A stretch of DNA of 64,000 nt from Mayamaea pseudoterrestris (Eukaryota; Bacillariophyta; Bacillariophyceae; Sellaphorales; Sellaphoraceae). Both the position numbers and the translations under genes were made by a program. The notes beneath the pieces are model-generated. The model ran no database searches. It was given only the letters and a program-made list of their open reading frames with translations, and was not told where the DNA came from. The stretch lies in NCBI GenBank assembly GCA_027923505.1, contig BROI01000023.1:434001-498000 (forward strand), read 5' to 3'. Shown here piece after piece: positions 28,280-41,148 of this stretch (within the stretch, counting starts at the first letter, position 1; each line of letters starts with the position of its first letter).

Positions 28280-31200
28280 GTCTCAGCCCACGGTTGCCAA
28301 GATTTAGAGCCACGTGTATGCCCAAATCAAGCCAGAATGCTGCTAACATCCTTATTTCAGGTGCGCTACAAGATGAATTGCCTGGCTGGTCCCTCAGTAG
28401 ACTGCAATGTGATTGGTGACAACTTGTCACCAGTCTCAGCCAGCAGCTGCCATGATTGTTCAAATGCCCATACATAGAGTCATGTGTATGCCCAAATCAA
28501 GCCAGAATGGTGCCAACGTCCTTATTTCAGGTGCGCTACAAGATAAGTTGACTGGCTGGTCCCTCAGTAGACTGCAATGTGATTGGTGACAACTTGTCAC
28601 CAGTCTCAGCCCGCAGATGCCATGACCTTCAAGCGCCCCTACAGCAAGCCCTGTAGGTGCCCTAAACACACCAGAATGGTGCCAACATCCTTATTCAGGC
28701 TGCGCTACAAGATGGCAGGCTTGGCTGGTGTCTCAGGGGATGGCAATGTATTTGGTGACAACTTGTCACCAGTCTCAGCCGGTGGATGCCGTGACATTCA
28801 AACACCCCTACAGCAAGCCCTGTAGGTGCCCAAAATACACCAGAATGGTGCCAACATCATTATTCAAGCTGCTCTACAAGTGGGTAGGCTTGGCTGGTGT
28901 CTCAGGGGATGGAAATGTATTTGGTGACAACTTGTCACCAGTCTCAGCCGGTGGATGCCGTGACATTCAAACGCCCCTACAGCAAGCCCTGTAGGTGCCC
29001 AAAATACACCAGAATGGTGCCAACATCATTGCTCAAGCTGCGCTACAAGTTGGTACACTTGGCTGGTGTCTCAGGGGATGGCAATGTATTTGGTGACAAC
29101 TTGTCACCAGTCTCCACCGGCGGATGCCGTGACATTGAAACGCCCCTACAGCAAGCCCTGTAGGTGCCCAAAATACACCAGAATGGTGCCAACATCCTTA
29201 TTCAGCTTGCGCTAAAATATGGTAGGCTTGTCCGGTGTCTCAGGGGATGGCAATGTATTTGGTGACAACTTGTCACCAGTCTCAGCCCGCGGATGCCGTG
29301 ACATTCAAACGCCCCTACAGCAAGCCCTGTAGGCGCCCAACATACACCAGAATGGTGCCAACATCCTTATTCAGCTTGCGCTACAATATGGTAGGCTTGG
29401 CTGGTGTCTCAGGGGATGGCAATGTATTTGGTGACAACTTGTCACAAGTCTCAGCCCGCGGATGCCGTGACATTCAAACGCCCCTACAGCAACCCCTGTA
29501 GATGCCCAAAATACACCAGAATGGTGCCAACATCATTATTCACGCTGCGCTACAAGATGGCAGGCTTGGCTGGTGTCTCAGGGGATGGAAATGTATTTGG
29601 TGACAACTTGTCACCAGTCTCAACCCGCGGATGCCGTGACATTCAAATGCCCCTACAGCAAGCCCTGTAGATGCCCAAAATACACCAGAATGGTGCCAAC
29701 ATCATTATTCAGGCTGCGCTACAAGATGGTAGGCTTGGCTGGTGTCTCAGGGGATGGCAATGTATTTGGTGACAACTTGTCACCAGTCTCAGCCCGCAGA
29801 TGCCGTGACATTCAAACGCCCCTACAGCAAGCCCTGTAGGTGCCCAAAATACACCAGAATGGTGCCAACATCATTATTCAGGCTGCGCTACAAGTTGGCA
29901 GGCTTGGCTGGTGTCTCAGGGGATGGCAATGTATTTGGTGACAACTTGTCACCAGTCTCAGCCCGCAGATGCCGTGACATTCAAACGCCCCTACAGCAAC
30001 CCCTGTAGGTGCCCAAAATACACCAGAATGGTGCCAACATCATTATTCAGGCTGCGCTACAAGATGGCAGGCTTGGCTGGTGTCTCAGGGGATGGCAATG
30101 TATTTGGTGACAACTTGTCACCAGTCTCAGCCCGCGGATGCCGTGACATTCAAACGCCCCTACAGCAAGCCCTGTAGGCACCCAAAATACACCAGAATGG
30201 TGCCAACATCATTATTCAGGCTGCGCTACAAGATGGCAGGCTTGGCTGGTGTCTCAGGGGATGGAAATGTATTTGGTGACAACTTGTCACCTTGGTGACA
30301 ACTTGTCACCAGTCTCAACCCGCGGATGCCGTGACATTCAAATGCCCCTACAGCAAGCCCTGTAGATGCCCAAAATACACCAGAATGGTGCCAACATCAT
30401 TATTCAGGCTGCGCTACAAGATGGTAGGCTTGGCTGGTGTCTCAGGGGATGGCAATGTATTTGGTGACAACTTGTCACCAGTCTCAGCCCGCAGATGCCG
30501 TGACATTCAAACGCCCCTACAGCAAGCCCTGTAGGTGCCCAAAATACACCAGAATGGTGCCAACATCATTATTCAGGCTGCGCTACAAGTTGGCAGGCTT
30601 GGCTGGTGTCTCAGGGGATGGCAATGTATTTGGTGACAACTTGTCACCAGTCTCAGCCCGCAGATGCCGTGACATTCAAACGCCCCTACAGCAACCCCTG
30701 TAGGTGCCCAAAATACACCAGAATGGTGCCAACATCATTATTCAGGCTGCGCTACAAGATGGCAGGCTTGGCTGGTGTCTCAGGGGATGGCAATGTATTT
30801 GGTGACAACTTGTCACCAGTCTCAGCCCGCGGATGCCGTGACATTCAAACGCCCCTACAGCAAGCCCTGTAGGCACCCAAAATACACCAGAATGGTGCCA
30901 ACATCATTATTCAGGCTGCGCTACAAGATGGCAGGCTTGGCTGGTGTCTCAGGGGATGGAAATGTATTTGGTGACAACTTGTCACCAGTCTCAGCCCGCG
31001 GATGCCGTGACATTCAAACGCCCCTACAACAAGCCCTGTAGGTGCCCAAAATACACCAGAATGGTGCCAACATCATTATTCAGGCTGCGCTACAAGATTG
31101 CAGGCTTGGCTGGTGTATCCGGGGATGGCAATGTATTTGGTGACAACTTGTCACCAGTCTCAGCCCACACATGCCGTGACATTTAAACACCCCTACAGCA

Positions 31201-32135
31201 AGCCCTGTAGGTGCCCAAAATACACCAGAATGGTGCCAACATCATAAGTCAGGCTGCGCTACAAGATGGCAGGCTTGGCTGGTGTCTCAGGGGATGGCAA
31301 TGTATTTGGTGACAACTTGTCACCAGTCTCAACCCGCGGATGCCGTGACATTCAAACGCCCCTACAGCAAGCCCTGTAGGCGCCCAAAATACACCAGAAT
31401 GGTGCCAACATCATTATTCACGCTGCGCTACAAGATGGCAGGCTTGGCTGGTGTCTCAGGGGAAGCCAATGTATTTGGTGACAACTTGTTACCAGTCTCA
31501 GCCTACGGATGCCGTGACATTCAAACGCCCCTACAGCAAGCCCTGTAGGTGCCCAAAATACACCAGAATGGTGCCAACATCATTTTTCCGGCTGCGCTAC
31601 AAGATGGTAGGCTGGGCTGGTGTCTCAGGGGATGACAATGTACTTGGTGACAACTTGTCACAGTCTCAGCCCGCAGATGCCGTGACATTCAAACGCCCCT
31701 ACAGCAAGCCCTGTAGGTGCCCAAAATACACCAGAATGGTGCCAACATCATTATTCAGGCTGCGCTACAAGATGGTAGGCTTGGCTGGTGTCTCAGGGGA
31801 TGGCAATGTATTTGGTGACAACTTGTCACCAGTCTCAGCCCACAGATGCCGTGACATTCAAACGCCCCTACAGCAAGCCCTGTAGGTGCCCAAAATACAC
31901 CAGAATGGTGCCAACATCATTATTCAGGCTGCGCTACATTATGGTAGGCTTGGCTAGTGTCTCAGGGGATGGAAATGTATTTGGTGACAACTTGTCACCA
32001 GTCTCAGCCCGCGGATGCCGTGACATTCAAACGCCCCTACAGCAAGCCCTGTAGGTGCCCAAAATACACCAGAATGGTGCCAACATCATTATTCAGGCTG
32101 CGCTACAAGATGGTAGGCTTGGCTGGTGTCTCAGG
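28280..32135. repeat. 169-bp satellite array (about 23 units)
   Basis: Head-to-tail units with a 169-bp period, visible from the spacing of GGTGACAACTTGTCACC (28415, 28585, 28754, 28923, 29092, 29261 and so on to 31983). The two or three units at the left edge are strongly diverged. The rest differ at a few sites. Each inner unit carries three inverted repeats: the 17-bp palindrome above, CCTACAG/CTGTAGG around a 6-nt loop, and CACCA/TGGTG around GAA. The right end is cut by an LTR at 32136. The repeated 88-codon frames in it are by-products of the period. The unit length is close to one nucleosome. Confidence 0.95.
29599..30969. repeat. Duplicated four-unit block within the satellite
   Basis: The four-unit block starting at 29599 recurs at 30294 (offset 695 = 4 x 169 + 19). 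The shared variants of each unit repeat in the same order. The extra 19 bp at the junction is a second copy of the 17-bp palindrome plus two bases, at 30275-30310. Confidence 0.8.
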
Positions 32136-32464
32136 TGACACGATAATATCAGACGAACCTTTATTCCAGCGACTACAATGGACTCGGAGCGATCAACCTC
32201 TTCGTCCAGCGTAAAGCAAACAAACAAACTCAATTGCTAGAATAGTGCATGTTACTCGCTACTCTACTCGTGCGCTTCTTTCTCGTTCTCACTGGGTTCA
32301 CGGTCGAGGTTCACGCCTCGATCGTCAGCGATTTCACTCATGTATGTGAGGATTCGGCCACAAGTGTGACTCAACCCTGCACAGGATTAAATGCATACAA
32401 AACACAGGTAGCTAACCGTCTTGTCATGAGACGCAGGTCAACTCAACTCAATAATATTGTGTCA
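32136..32464 (-). repeat. LTR 1 of family 2
   Basis: 329 bp with terminal TGACAC and GTGTCA. Identical by eye to the LTR at 34062-34390. Its outer side abuts the satellite, its inner side the purine tract of the element. Confidence 0.9.
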
Positions 32465-34061
32465 TCCCCCTTGATCTAGGCTTGTGACAACGATCGGTTT
32501 GCCGTATCACCCTTCCAGAAAAGAATCGGAATGATCAGGGGTCGGAACGTGGCATGCGGCAAGAACTTGGTAAGAACGTCGGCGACGTTCTGCTTGCCGA
32601 AGATGTGCTCAAAGTACAGAACATTGCTTGCAATGGCCTCGCGAACTCGGTGGTAGGCGAGCGCATTGTGTCGCTTAGAAAGTGTGGAGTGCGGGATCGT
32701 TGACGACTTCTTGACACTTTCGTTGTCGCCGAACATCCAGGCTGGTCCACTCAAAGGAGCTCCCAACATGCGTAGGGAGTATCGGAAATCCATAATCTGT
32801 TCCGTCGCGGTCTTGGTGACGACGAACTCGGATCCATACGTTGCAGTCTCGACAGTATTCTGACGCTTGCAGAACCATTCGACGGGCGTCTGGTTCAGGA
32901 AATGCAGGACTCCCATTGCGGAACGTCCAGTAGTGTAATCATGGTACAGATTCGCGTCCATAAAGGTAGTTAGTTGCACAGGCTTGCCCTTCGGGATTGG
33001 CATGTTCCACGGAAGCTCTTCGCTTGAGTTGCCGTAGACCGATTGCAACCAATCATACTTGGTAGGTTCCCCGTGATCGACGATCTTCGTCCGGAAACGA
33101 ATCGCCGCATCAGGGTACTCAGCTAGGTAACCGCAGACTCGCTTGGCTTGGTCCAGGTGCCGGGCGCGGGGCGCAGCGGAATCGGCCAAGTGTCATTACG
33201 GCACAATGAATGTCAAGTCGACATAGGGTCACTGCCCACTGGAGGGCACCGATAAGAGACTGGTACTGTTGAATGCCACGGGCATCCAGCTCTTCGGTTA
33301 GGTCAAGTTCGGGGTGGTCCCCGTCGTCAAGCGGTGACTTGCGCTTGCGTGGCTTCTCGCCAAACATGGTCTCGTAGTTCTTGAGCATGCGACCGACGTA
33401 GGTCTTCGCGCTCATGCAAAGGGTTCCATCGGGATCACGATAGAAGTCGGCTCTAAGGTGATACTTGATGTCGCCGACGCCCTTCAACTTGTACTTGTAC
33501 TTGTCCTTGAGGAGGTCCGTGAAGGCTTGTGGATCTTTCATGGCCATAGCCAGATCGTCGACGAACACGCCGACGTACTCGTAGTGAGTGCCACAGTCTT
33601 TCATCCAGACGTCAGGGTCCGCGTAACTGGGGTAGAATCCAATGTCGCGGAGTGTGTCGGCAAAGTGCTCATGCCAACGCGCGCCAGAAGTGCGCAATCC
33701 GTATAGTGCCTTGTAGATGACCAAGGTATGGCCTTCCAATGGTCCAAACTCGGGACCGGCAACAACAGTAGACCTTTTCCTTGGTCTTGGCCTCGAGGTG
33801 AGGCGTTACCGACATCGGCAGCCCAAAACTTGAGGTCGTTCAGTTCAGCTAACAGTGCTATGGTTCGGATGCTTCGGATAGATACAACGCCCGAGTAGGC
33901 GGAGTCCTTGGGCGGAGCGGTCAGATGTCCCCCCGCGAGTCGGCCTTACGGTCTAGATCGTTCTTGCAGTCGAAAACAAGATGCGCGTTGATGCGCTTCC
34001 AGTCACTTCCATGAAGGCACCAATGCCTTTGTCGATGAAAGTGTCGTACTCGTGTAGCTGC

Positions 34062-34390
34062 TGACACGATAATATCAGACGAACCTTTATTCCAGCGACT
34101 ACAATGGACTCGGAGCGATCAACCTCTTCGTCCAGCGTAAAGCAAACAAACAAACTCAATTGCTAGAATAGTGCATGTTACTCGCTACTCTACTCGTGCG
34201 CTTCTTTCTCGTTCTCACTGGGTTCACGGTCGAGGTTCACGCCTCGATCGTCAGCGATTTCACTCATGTATGTGAGGATTCGGCCACAAGTGTGACTCAA
34301 CCCTGCACAGGATTAAATGCATACAAAACACAGGTAGCTAACCGTCTTGTCATGAGACGCAGGTCAACTCAACTCAATAATATTGTGTCA
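34062..34390 (-). repeat. LTR 2 of family 2
   Basis: 329 bp, identical to LTR 1 as read. It lies between the two copies of the reverse transcriptase/RNase H end. Confidence 0.9.
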
Positions 34391-37300
34391 TCCCCCTTGA
34401 TCTAGGCTTGTGACAACGATCGGTTTGCCGTATCACCCTTCCAGAAAAGAATCGGAATGATCAGGGGTCGGAACGTGGCATGCGGCAAGAACTTGGTAAG
34501 AACGTCGGCGACGTTCTGCTTGCCGAAGATGTGCTCAAAGTACAGAACATTGCTTGCAATGGCCTCGCGAACTCGGTGGTAGGCGAGCGCATTGTGTCGC
34601 TTAGAAAGTGTGGAGTGCGGGATCGTTGACGACTTCTTGACACTTTCGTTGTCGCCGAACATCCAGGCTGGTCCACTCAAAGGAGCTCCCAACATGCGTA
34701 GGGAGTATCGGAAATCCATAATCTGTTCCGTCGCGGTCTTGGTGACGACGAACTCGGATCCATACGTTGCAGTCTCGACAGTATTCTGACGCTTGCAGAA
34801 CCATTCGACGGGCGTCTGGTTCAGGAAATGCAGGACTCCCATTGCGGAACGTCCAGTAGTGTAATCATGGTACAGATTCGCGTCCATAAAGGTAGTTAGT
34901 TGCACAGGCTTGCCCTTCGGGATTGGCATGTTCCACGGAAGCTCTTCGCTTGAGTTGCCGTAGACCGATTGCAACCAATCATACTTGGTAGGTTCCCCGT
35001 GATCGACGATCTTCGTCCGGAAACGAATCGCCGCATCAGGGTACTCAGCTAGGTAACCGCAGACTCGCTTGGCTTGGTCCAGGTGTCGGGCGCGGGGCGC
35101 AGCGGAATCGGCCAAGTGTCATTACGGCACAATGAATGTCAAGTCGACATAGGGTCACTGCCCACTGGAGGGCACCGATAAGAGACTGGTACTGTTGAAT
35201 GCCACGGGCATCCAGCTCTTCGGTTAGGTCAAGTTCGGGGTGGTCCCCGTCGTCAAGCGGTGACTTGCGCTTGCGTGGCTTCTCGCCAAACATGGTCTCG
35301 TAGTTCTTGAGCATGCGACCGACGTAGGTCTTCGCGCTCATGCAAAGGGTTCCATCGGGATCACGATAGAAGTCGGCTCTAAGGTGATACTTGATGTCGC
35401 CGACGCCCTTCAACTTGTACTTGTACTTGTCCTTGAGGAGGTCCGTGAAGGCTTGTGGATCTTTCATGGCCATAGCCAGATCGTCGACGAACACGCCGAC
35501 GTACTCGTAGTGAGTGCCACAGTCTTTCATCCAGACGTCAGGGTCCGCGTAACTGGGGTAGAATCCAATGTCGCGGAGTGTGTCGGCAAAGTGCTCATGC
35601 CAACGCGCGCCAGAAGTGCGCAATCCGTATAGTGCCTTGTAGATGACCAAGGTATGGCCTTCCAATGGTCCAAACTCGGGACCGGCAACAACAGTAGACC
35701 TTTTCCTTGGTCTTGGCCTCGAGGTGAGGCGTTACCGACATCGGCAGCCCAAAACTTGAGGTCGTTCAGTTCAGCTAACAGTGCTATGGTTCGGATGCTT
35801 CGGATAGATACAACGCCCGAGTAGGCGGAGTCCTTGGGCGGAGCGGTCAGATGTCCCCCCGCGAGTCGGCCTTACGGTCTAGATCGTTCTTGCAGTCGAA
35901 AACAAGATGCGCGTTGATGCGCTTCCAGTCACTTCCATGAAGGCACCAATGCCTTTGTCGATGAAAGTGTCGTACTCGTGTAGCTGCGATGTCGTCAGCC
36001 CACGGGTGTTCCATTGTCACGTCTCAGCCTTCCAGGTATGGAACTTGACCCAAACTTGAAACGCCCCTTGGACACGGTTCTTCTTTGCAGCCTTGCACAT
36101 GCGGTTAAACATTTTAGTGCGTCCTGCCATGCGCCTCAAGCGCTTCCATCCATCCTTTTCCAGCATACCCTTGCGCTTGCCGTACTCGGCAACGGTCACA
36201 GGGTCGGACTTGATAATCAATGCGAGTGGCTCCCAGGTCTTCTCGCCATTTGCCCATTGGATGAGCAGTAGAATGAGCCAACATCATTTTCAGTGCTTCT
36301 TCCGTCAATGAAATCAAACTTGTAGTACTGGTCGTCGTTGTCATCGTCCCCCAGTCGTAAAGAATCTTGCCGCTCGCACAAGTCGGCTAGTTCGTTGTAG
36401 GTAATAAGCTCGTCGACGTCGCCGTCGCCGAGACTCAATCGGAACTTGATGATCTTGTGGTTGGCTTCGTCGCGATCGTTCAGTTGCTCGATAACCTTGT
36501 AACGTCGCGTGGAGCCGTCTTCCTCGTCAAGAAGGACAGTGCGTCCCATCAGTTCAGCCGGAGTAAAGGACGGCATGGGTCCGTCAGGATCCAAACCGGC
36601 TAACTCGGCAGCGCTTTCTAACGTGAATGCGTCTTCATCCACGGTTCCCCCAGAATCAGGCGCTGGGGTCGGTGTAAGGTCGTGTTCAAACACCGGACCG
36701 ACTAGGTCATAATCATCGTCAAACTCGTCGACAGTTTCGACTTGGACTCGTTCACGCGCGGGGCGCGCGTCGAAGACAGGTTCCGCGAACAGTGGTCGTT
36801 CGGACTCGGGTTCAGGAGCGCTTTCAGCTTCAGCGCGTAGGTTACGCCCTTCGGAGAAGGGACGAACGTTGGATCGGACAACAACCATTCCAGTCCGATC
36901 GGATCGGACCTGGTACGTGAGGATGTCACCCTTGTTCTCTGCAATGCCGACCCAGCGTCCTGCTGCTTCCTTGGTGTGAGGAAATGTCGGCTCGTCGGCT
37001 CCGTGTTTCAGCAGGACTTGTTCCCAGAACTTGAACTGCAAACGGCGAAATGTTGTATCGGGCGGTAAGGGTCAGGCACTGACTGGTCCGGATAAGGCGA
37101 TTACGTACAGCGCGCATAGAAGCCAGGCTCCAGCGGGTGCGCCCGTACGGTTCATGATGTTCTGACTGATGACTTGACTTCTTGGATGCGACGCTCGGCA
37201 GGGTTCCCTGGCTGGCCGGTTGTCACGAACGCGTAGAATCGCAACAAGGTTTCAACTTGCTTCCCGAGCTGCACTCGCGAGTTATGCTAATGAGCAAGTC

Positions 37301-38724
37301 AGGAGCGCCAATGTCTCGAATGAGTTGAGCGCCATGGGCATGTCACTCTCGGTTCTCAGTGGGTATCCCCTCGTCAGCAGACTCTTCTTGCCGACGAACA
37401 GTTGCATCATCTTGCATCCGCCATGGCCGCGGATTCCGTCATTAAAGGCGGGTTCCTTGGAAAACCAGGTATCTGTCGCCGTATCGTCATGGAAACGAAC
37501 CACATTGGCGGCAGGGAATCGCGACTTAAAGTGTTGGCGAAATGGGGTGTGTGCCGATGCACGGAAAAGCTGTGTCGTATTCTTAATGGTGCGCTTGACT
37601 CGTTCAAGTGGCGTGTAGCCAAGGTAAGGTCGAAGCGCTTGGTAGTCAGGTTCTTGTGGCATTATGCGTCGTGCATTGGCTTGGCGCGCCGTCGATCAGC
37701 CTGATCGACAATACTGCACCACAACGTTCCACTGAATTCATGTTGTTTCCGGTAGGTGGCGTCGCCGAAGTCATCCATGCGGCGTCGACGAAACCGTGTC
37801 TTCTTCCAATTCGTCGGGTGACGATTAAACTCAAGTTCTTCTTCGTTCCATTCATTATCCAGCTCCGCCGGATCCCAAAGGGTGTCCCGGCAGAGAAAAT
37901 GACCGTCGCCATTCCACTCTGCTGCGGACGCATATTCAAACGGCAAGCCGTCCTCCGGGACTGGTGACAAGCTATTGGTAGCGGACGGCGCAGATCAGAT
38001 GGCGACAAGAAGGCGACGCAGATGAATTGATCAACCCAAAGCTCGTAACTGACCGATAATGGGTCCAGTCCGAGCGTTCAATCAATGCGACGCCAGTTCC
38101 GACTTGGAGGTCGCGAACCGTGTGGTCGCTCAAACCTGTCACGTTACACGTGTGGTTGGTAGTACTCAAGATTCTCATATCGCTTCCAGCGAGTCCACCG
38201 TTCGCACCGCCGTCAATCAGCGATCCTTGGCGGGTCTCGTTGCTGCGAGCTCGATTCACCGTGTAGCGCACCGATACCATTGCCGCGTGCCGACGGCTCC
38301 ATAAACTCTTGCTGGGTGTTATTCGCAGCTTGAGTGCGAGACGACGCGGCGTTCGCAAGGAAGGATCTAATCATGTCATCCGGTGCACCTTGAGTGGCTG
38401 TCGTCGGGGCGATCGAGACAGCGTCATTCTGATACAAGATTGTACCAGGCACCGATGCAGCCGCTTGTGACTGCTGGTTATTCGCACGGTTACCGTTGTT
38501 CGCGCGTCTTGTGGTGGCGGGTCTTGGGACGGCTTCGCGTCGAGTCATGAGCTGAGCGTATTCGTCCTCGTTAAGTCGGCCGAGTCGTTCGTACGACATG
38601 TACGACCAAGGGTTCTGCAACAACTGTTCAAAGTTTAGATAATCGCCAGGGAATCGTTCCCGATGCGCTTGCGTACCGGCTGCTGGTAGTGGCGCGGAAG
38701 AGCCTCGTCCTCCGGAACCGCGGC

Positions 38725-40110
38725 TCACTTGGGAACCCCGCCCACCTCTCTCACCGCCCAGCGTCCGCTTGGCGCTCCTCCGCCGCGACCAGAACCGCGT
38801 CCATTACCACGTCCTTGCCCGGAAGTGTTCGCGTTGTTCGCTTGGCGGTCGGCGTTCTTCTTGCCCTTATTCAACTTGGCGTTCTTGTTGTCGACGCGCA
38901 AAGCCTGCTGCGACAACATGTCGAAAAGACAGTCATAATCTTCCGTCACGACGGCGTCTGGGTCACCATTTGCACTGATGATGCGTCGTCGTTCAAATTG
39001 CAGGTGCTGGTCGAACGTCGTGCACGTGGGGCCGAATTCTTCGTCGCCCTCCACTGCAGCTCGTAGCCAGTAGTACTTCTTCTTGTCATCCGTCACTCCA
39101 GGACGAAACTCTTCGAGATTCTTCATGAGCTGTTCGATGTAGTTTAGGAACTTGTAGTGTCCTTTCGTCCAGGTCGAATCTAGGCGAATCGTCGCAAGCT
39201 TGGCTTGCAGTTCGTTCGCTTGGATGGTAGCTAACTCGCCGGAACCAAACTTGGTCGCGAGTTCGCGATAGACGCCTTGAGCGTCAGACTTGTCGCCGTA
39301 CTTCATCAGGAGCGACTGGTGTCCAGGGACTTCGAGACAATTGCGAAACGCAGTGTACATGAAGACTTGCTGATTCTCGAATTCTAATCTCTCTTCTTCC
39401 GTGACTGGTACGTACTTGCTGTCGAGCACGTTAGAACAGCCATGGAGTTTGGCGATTGCCTTGGTAGACGCGCTCCAACTCAACCACGCGTGGGGATGTT
39501 GGAACGTTTTGTAGTCCTTGTAGTCTCGTTTCGTCTTGAGATTCGAGAAACGACCCTTGGCATCTTCTTCCTTTTCGGCCTTCTCGGCCTTCACATTCTC
39601 ATTTTCGAGTTGCTTGGCAAGTAGCTCGGCTTGCTTCTTCTTGGACTCGAGTACGTAGTATCCTTCTTCACGCTTCCGCGCGATTTCTTGTTCCGCGAGA
39701 ACCGCTTGGTATCGCTCGAGCTTGCCTAAGTCCAGCAACGCCCATTTCTTGGTGTTCGGGGGTCCGTCGTGCATGGTAAACCATTCGCATGCATCGAGGA
39801 TGAGGTTCACGTAGACTGGTGCTAGTGTCGTTTCGTATCGTTCAGGTGCGGCGGCTGCTTGTTCCTCGGCCGGTTCTTCGGCCGGCTCGTCGCCCGGCTG
39901 CGCATCGTCGGGTTGCGCGCCTTCTTCTTGCTCAGCGCCAGCTGGGATGGCGGCTCTGTCGACCCAGTAGGGGGCTTCAAGTTGCTCCTTGGTCAATCTC
40001 AACATCTGGGTAGTGGTGGTTACATTCCAAAACAAGAACGCTTCTTGGATGTCTCGTCCGAAAACGTTCGTGCAGAGAAGCTGCAAAGCTTCCGCAGTAA
40101 TTGAAACCAT
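38725..40110 (-). pseudogene. Gag region of the family 2 copia element
   Basis: A 461-codon open stretch with the Gag pattern of copia elements: a helical capsid-like core in the centre, a Glu/Lys-rich coiled stretch, then a Gly/Asn/Arg-rich nucleic-acid-binding tail. No CCHC knuckle was seen. It belongs to the dead element at 32136-40657 and is not a host gene. Confidence 0.8.
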
Positions 40111-40328
40111 GATAATGAATACCTCGCTTCCGCAAGTCCTCTCTCACACAACAACCGCTCTCAATGCGGTCGAGCCTTATACGATCCTGTTCTACGCGCT
40201 CGTGCCAAGTATTCGGATTGACGACGCCGCAATGAATCTGCTCTTTCTCTCTCAATTTCTCGATTCTTTCACTCTCTCTCTTTCGCACAGCTCTCTCAGG
40301 TCAAGACAAGCTAGCAAGACTGTTAATC

Positions 40329-40657
40329 TGACACGATAATATCAGACGAACCTTTATTCCAGCGACTACAAAGGACTCGGAGCGATCAACCTCTTCGTCC
40401 AGCGTAAAGCAAGCAAACAAACTCAATTGCTAGAATAGTGCATGTTACTCGCTACTCTACTCGTGCGCTTCTTTCTCGTTCTCACTGGGTTCACGGTCGA
40501 GGTTCACGCCTCGATCGTCAGCGATTTCACTCATGTATGTGAGGATTCGGTCACAAGTGTGACTCAACCCTGCACAGGATTAAATGCATACAAAACACAG
40601 GTAGCTAACCGTCTTGTCATAAGACGCAGGTCAACTCAACTCAATAATATTGTGTCA
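40329..40657 (-). repeat. LTR 3 (5' LTR) of family 2
   Basis: 329 bp with about four differences from LTRs 1 and 2. On its inner side (40315-40328) is a candidate primer-binding site. Its outer side abuts element C. Confidence 0.9.
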
Positions 40658-40837
40658 GACTGTGCCCAGCACAAGTCCGCCTCCATCCGGTAGAAGAACT
40701 TCTGCAAGTAAGAATCTGTCATAGGCTTCCCAGTCAACATCATCCGCGGCAGGAGCTTGCTCTTCTTTGGTAGTCTCATCCTCGTAAGGCTGATACTCTG
40801 GTGGTTCATATTCGGGTACTTCTGGATTGGCAATGAT

Positions 40838-41148
40838 TGCAGGATGCGAACGAAAACAGCGAAAATCGGGCAAGTCACACCGAATGTCCGATAGGGTGAC
40901 ACAGCGGCACTCACGGCTCACCACAGCCTCACGATCGCGTGATGCGTGGCAGCGACGGCTTCGAAGCGATTCAACGAGTATATTGCTGAAACTAGCGCGA
41001 TATAGAGTAGAAACAAGCAGACTTACTAAGCTTGAAGAGTTAAGAAAGCGATTTATACGTCTCTCGTATTGTAGCAACTGCAAGCTTGGATTGGCCATCC
41101 AAGGACAGCTACAAGCGAAAGGTGCAACGATTTGATTTACAAGTTACA
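40838..41148 (+). repeat. 5' LTR of copy B
   Basis: 311 bp, identical by eye to 47071-47381. Followed at 41149 by AGATTAACA, a candidate primer-binding site shared with family 2. Confidence 0.92.

Larger units (their letters stand above)
32136..35987. repeat. Tandem 1,926-bp duplication of LTR plus pol end
   Basis: 32136-34061 and 34062-35987 match with one difference seen by eye. The unit runs from the outer LTR edge to an internal point of the element. Both copies share the same damage, so the copying happened after the element had decayed. Confidence 0.9.
32136..40657 (-). mobile_element. Ty1/copia LTR element, family 2, broken, with three LTRs
   Basis: Minus-strand element bounded by 329-bp LTRs at 32136-32464, 34062-34390 and 40329-40657. 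Parts in element order: 5' LTR (40329-40657), primer-binding site, Gag (about 38.7-40.1 kb), protease and integrase remains (about 36-38.4 kb), reverse transcriptase and RNase H (about 34.4-35.9 kb), and 3' LTR with its purine tract. The reverse transcriptase/RNase H end plus LTR is present twice (see the 1,926-bp duplication). The coding regions are broken, with roughly ten breaks, so this is a dead copy. Related to, but clearly distinct from, copies A and B. Confidence 0.9.

Noticed and set aside
28280-32135. CRISPR-like array of repeats
   Set aside because: Whole 169-bp units repeat with no unique spacers, and the context is eukaryotic.
28583-32214. Row of about 20 near-identical 80-88 codon open frames, each starting 169 bp after the last
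   Set aside because: They follow from the satellite period (169 = 3 x 56 + 1), overlap one another, and carry no independent coding signal. Treated as a non-coding satellite.
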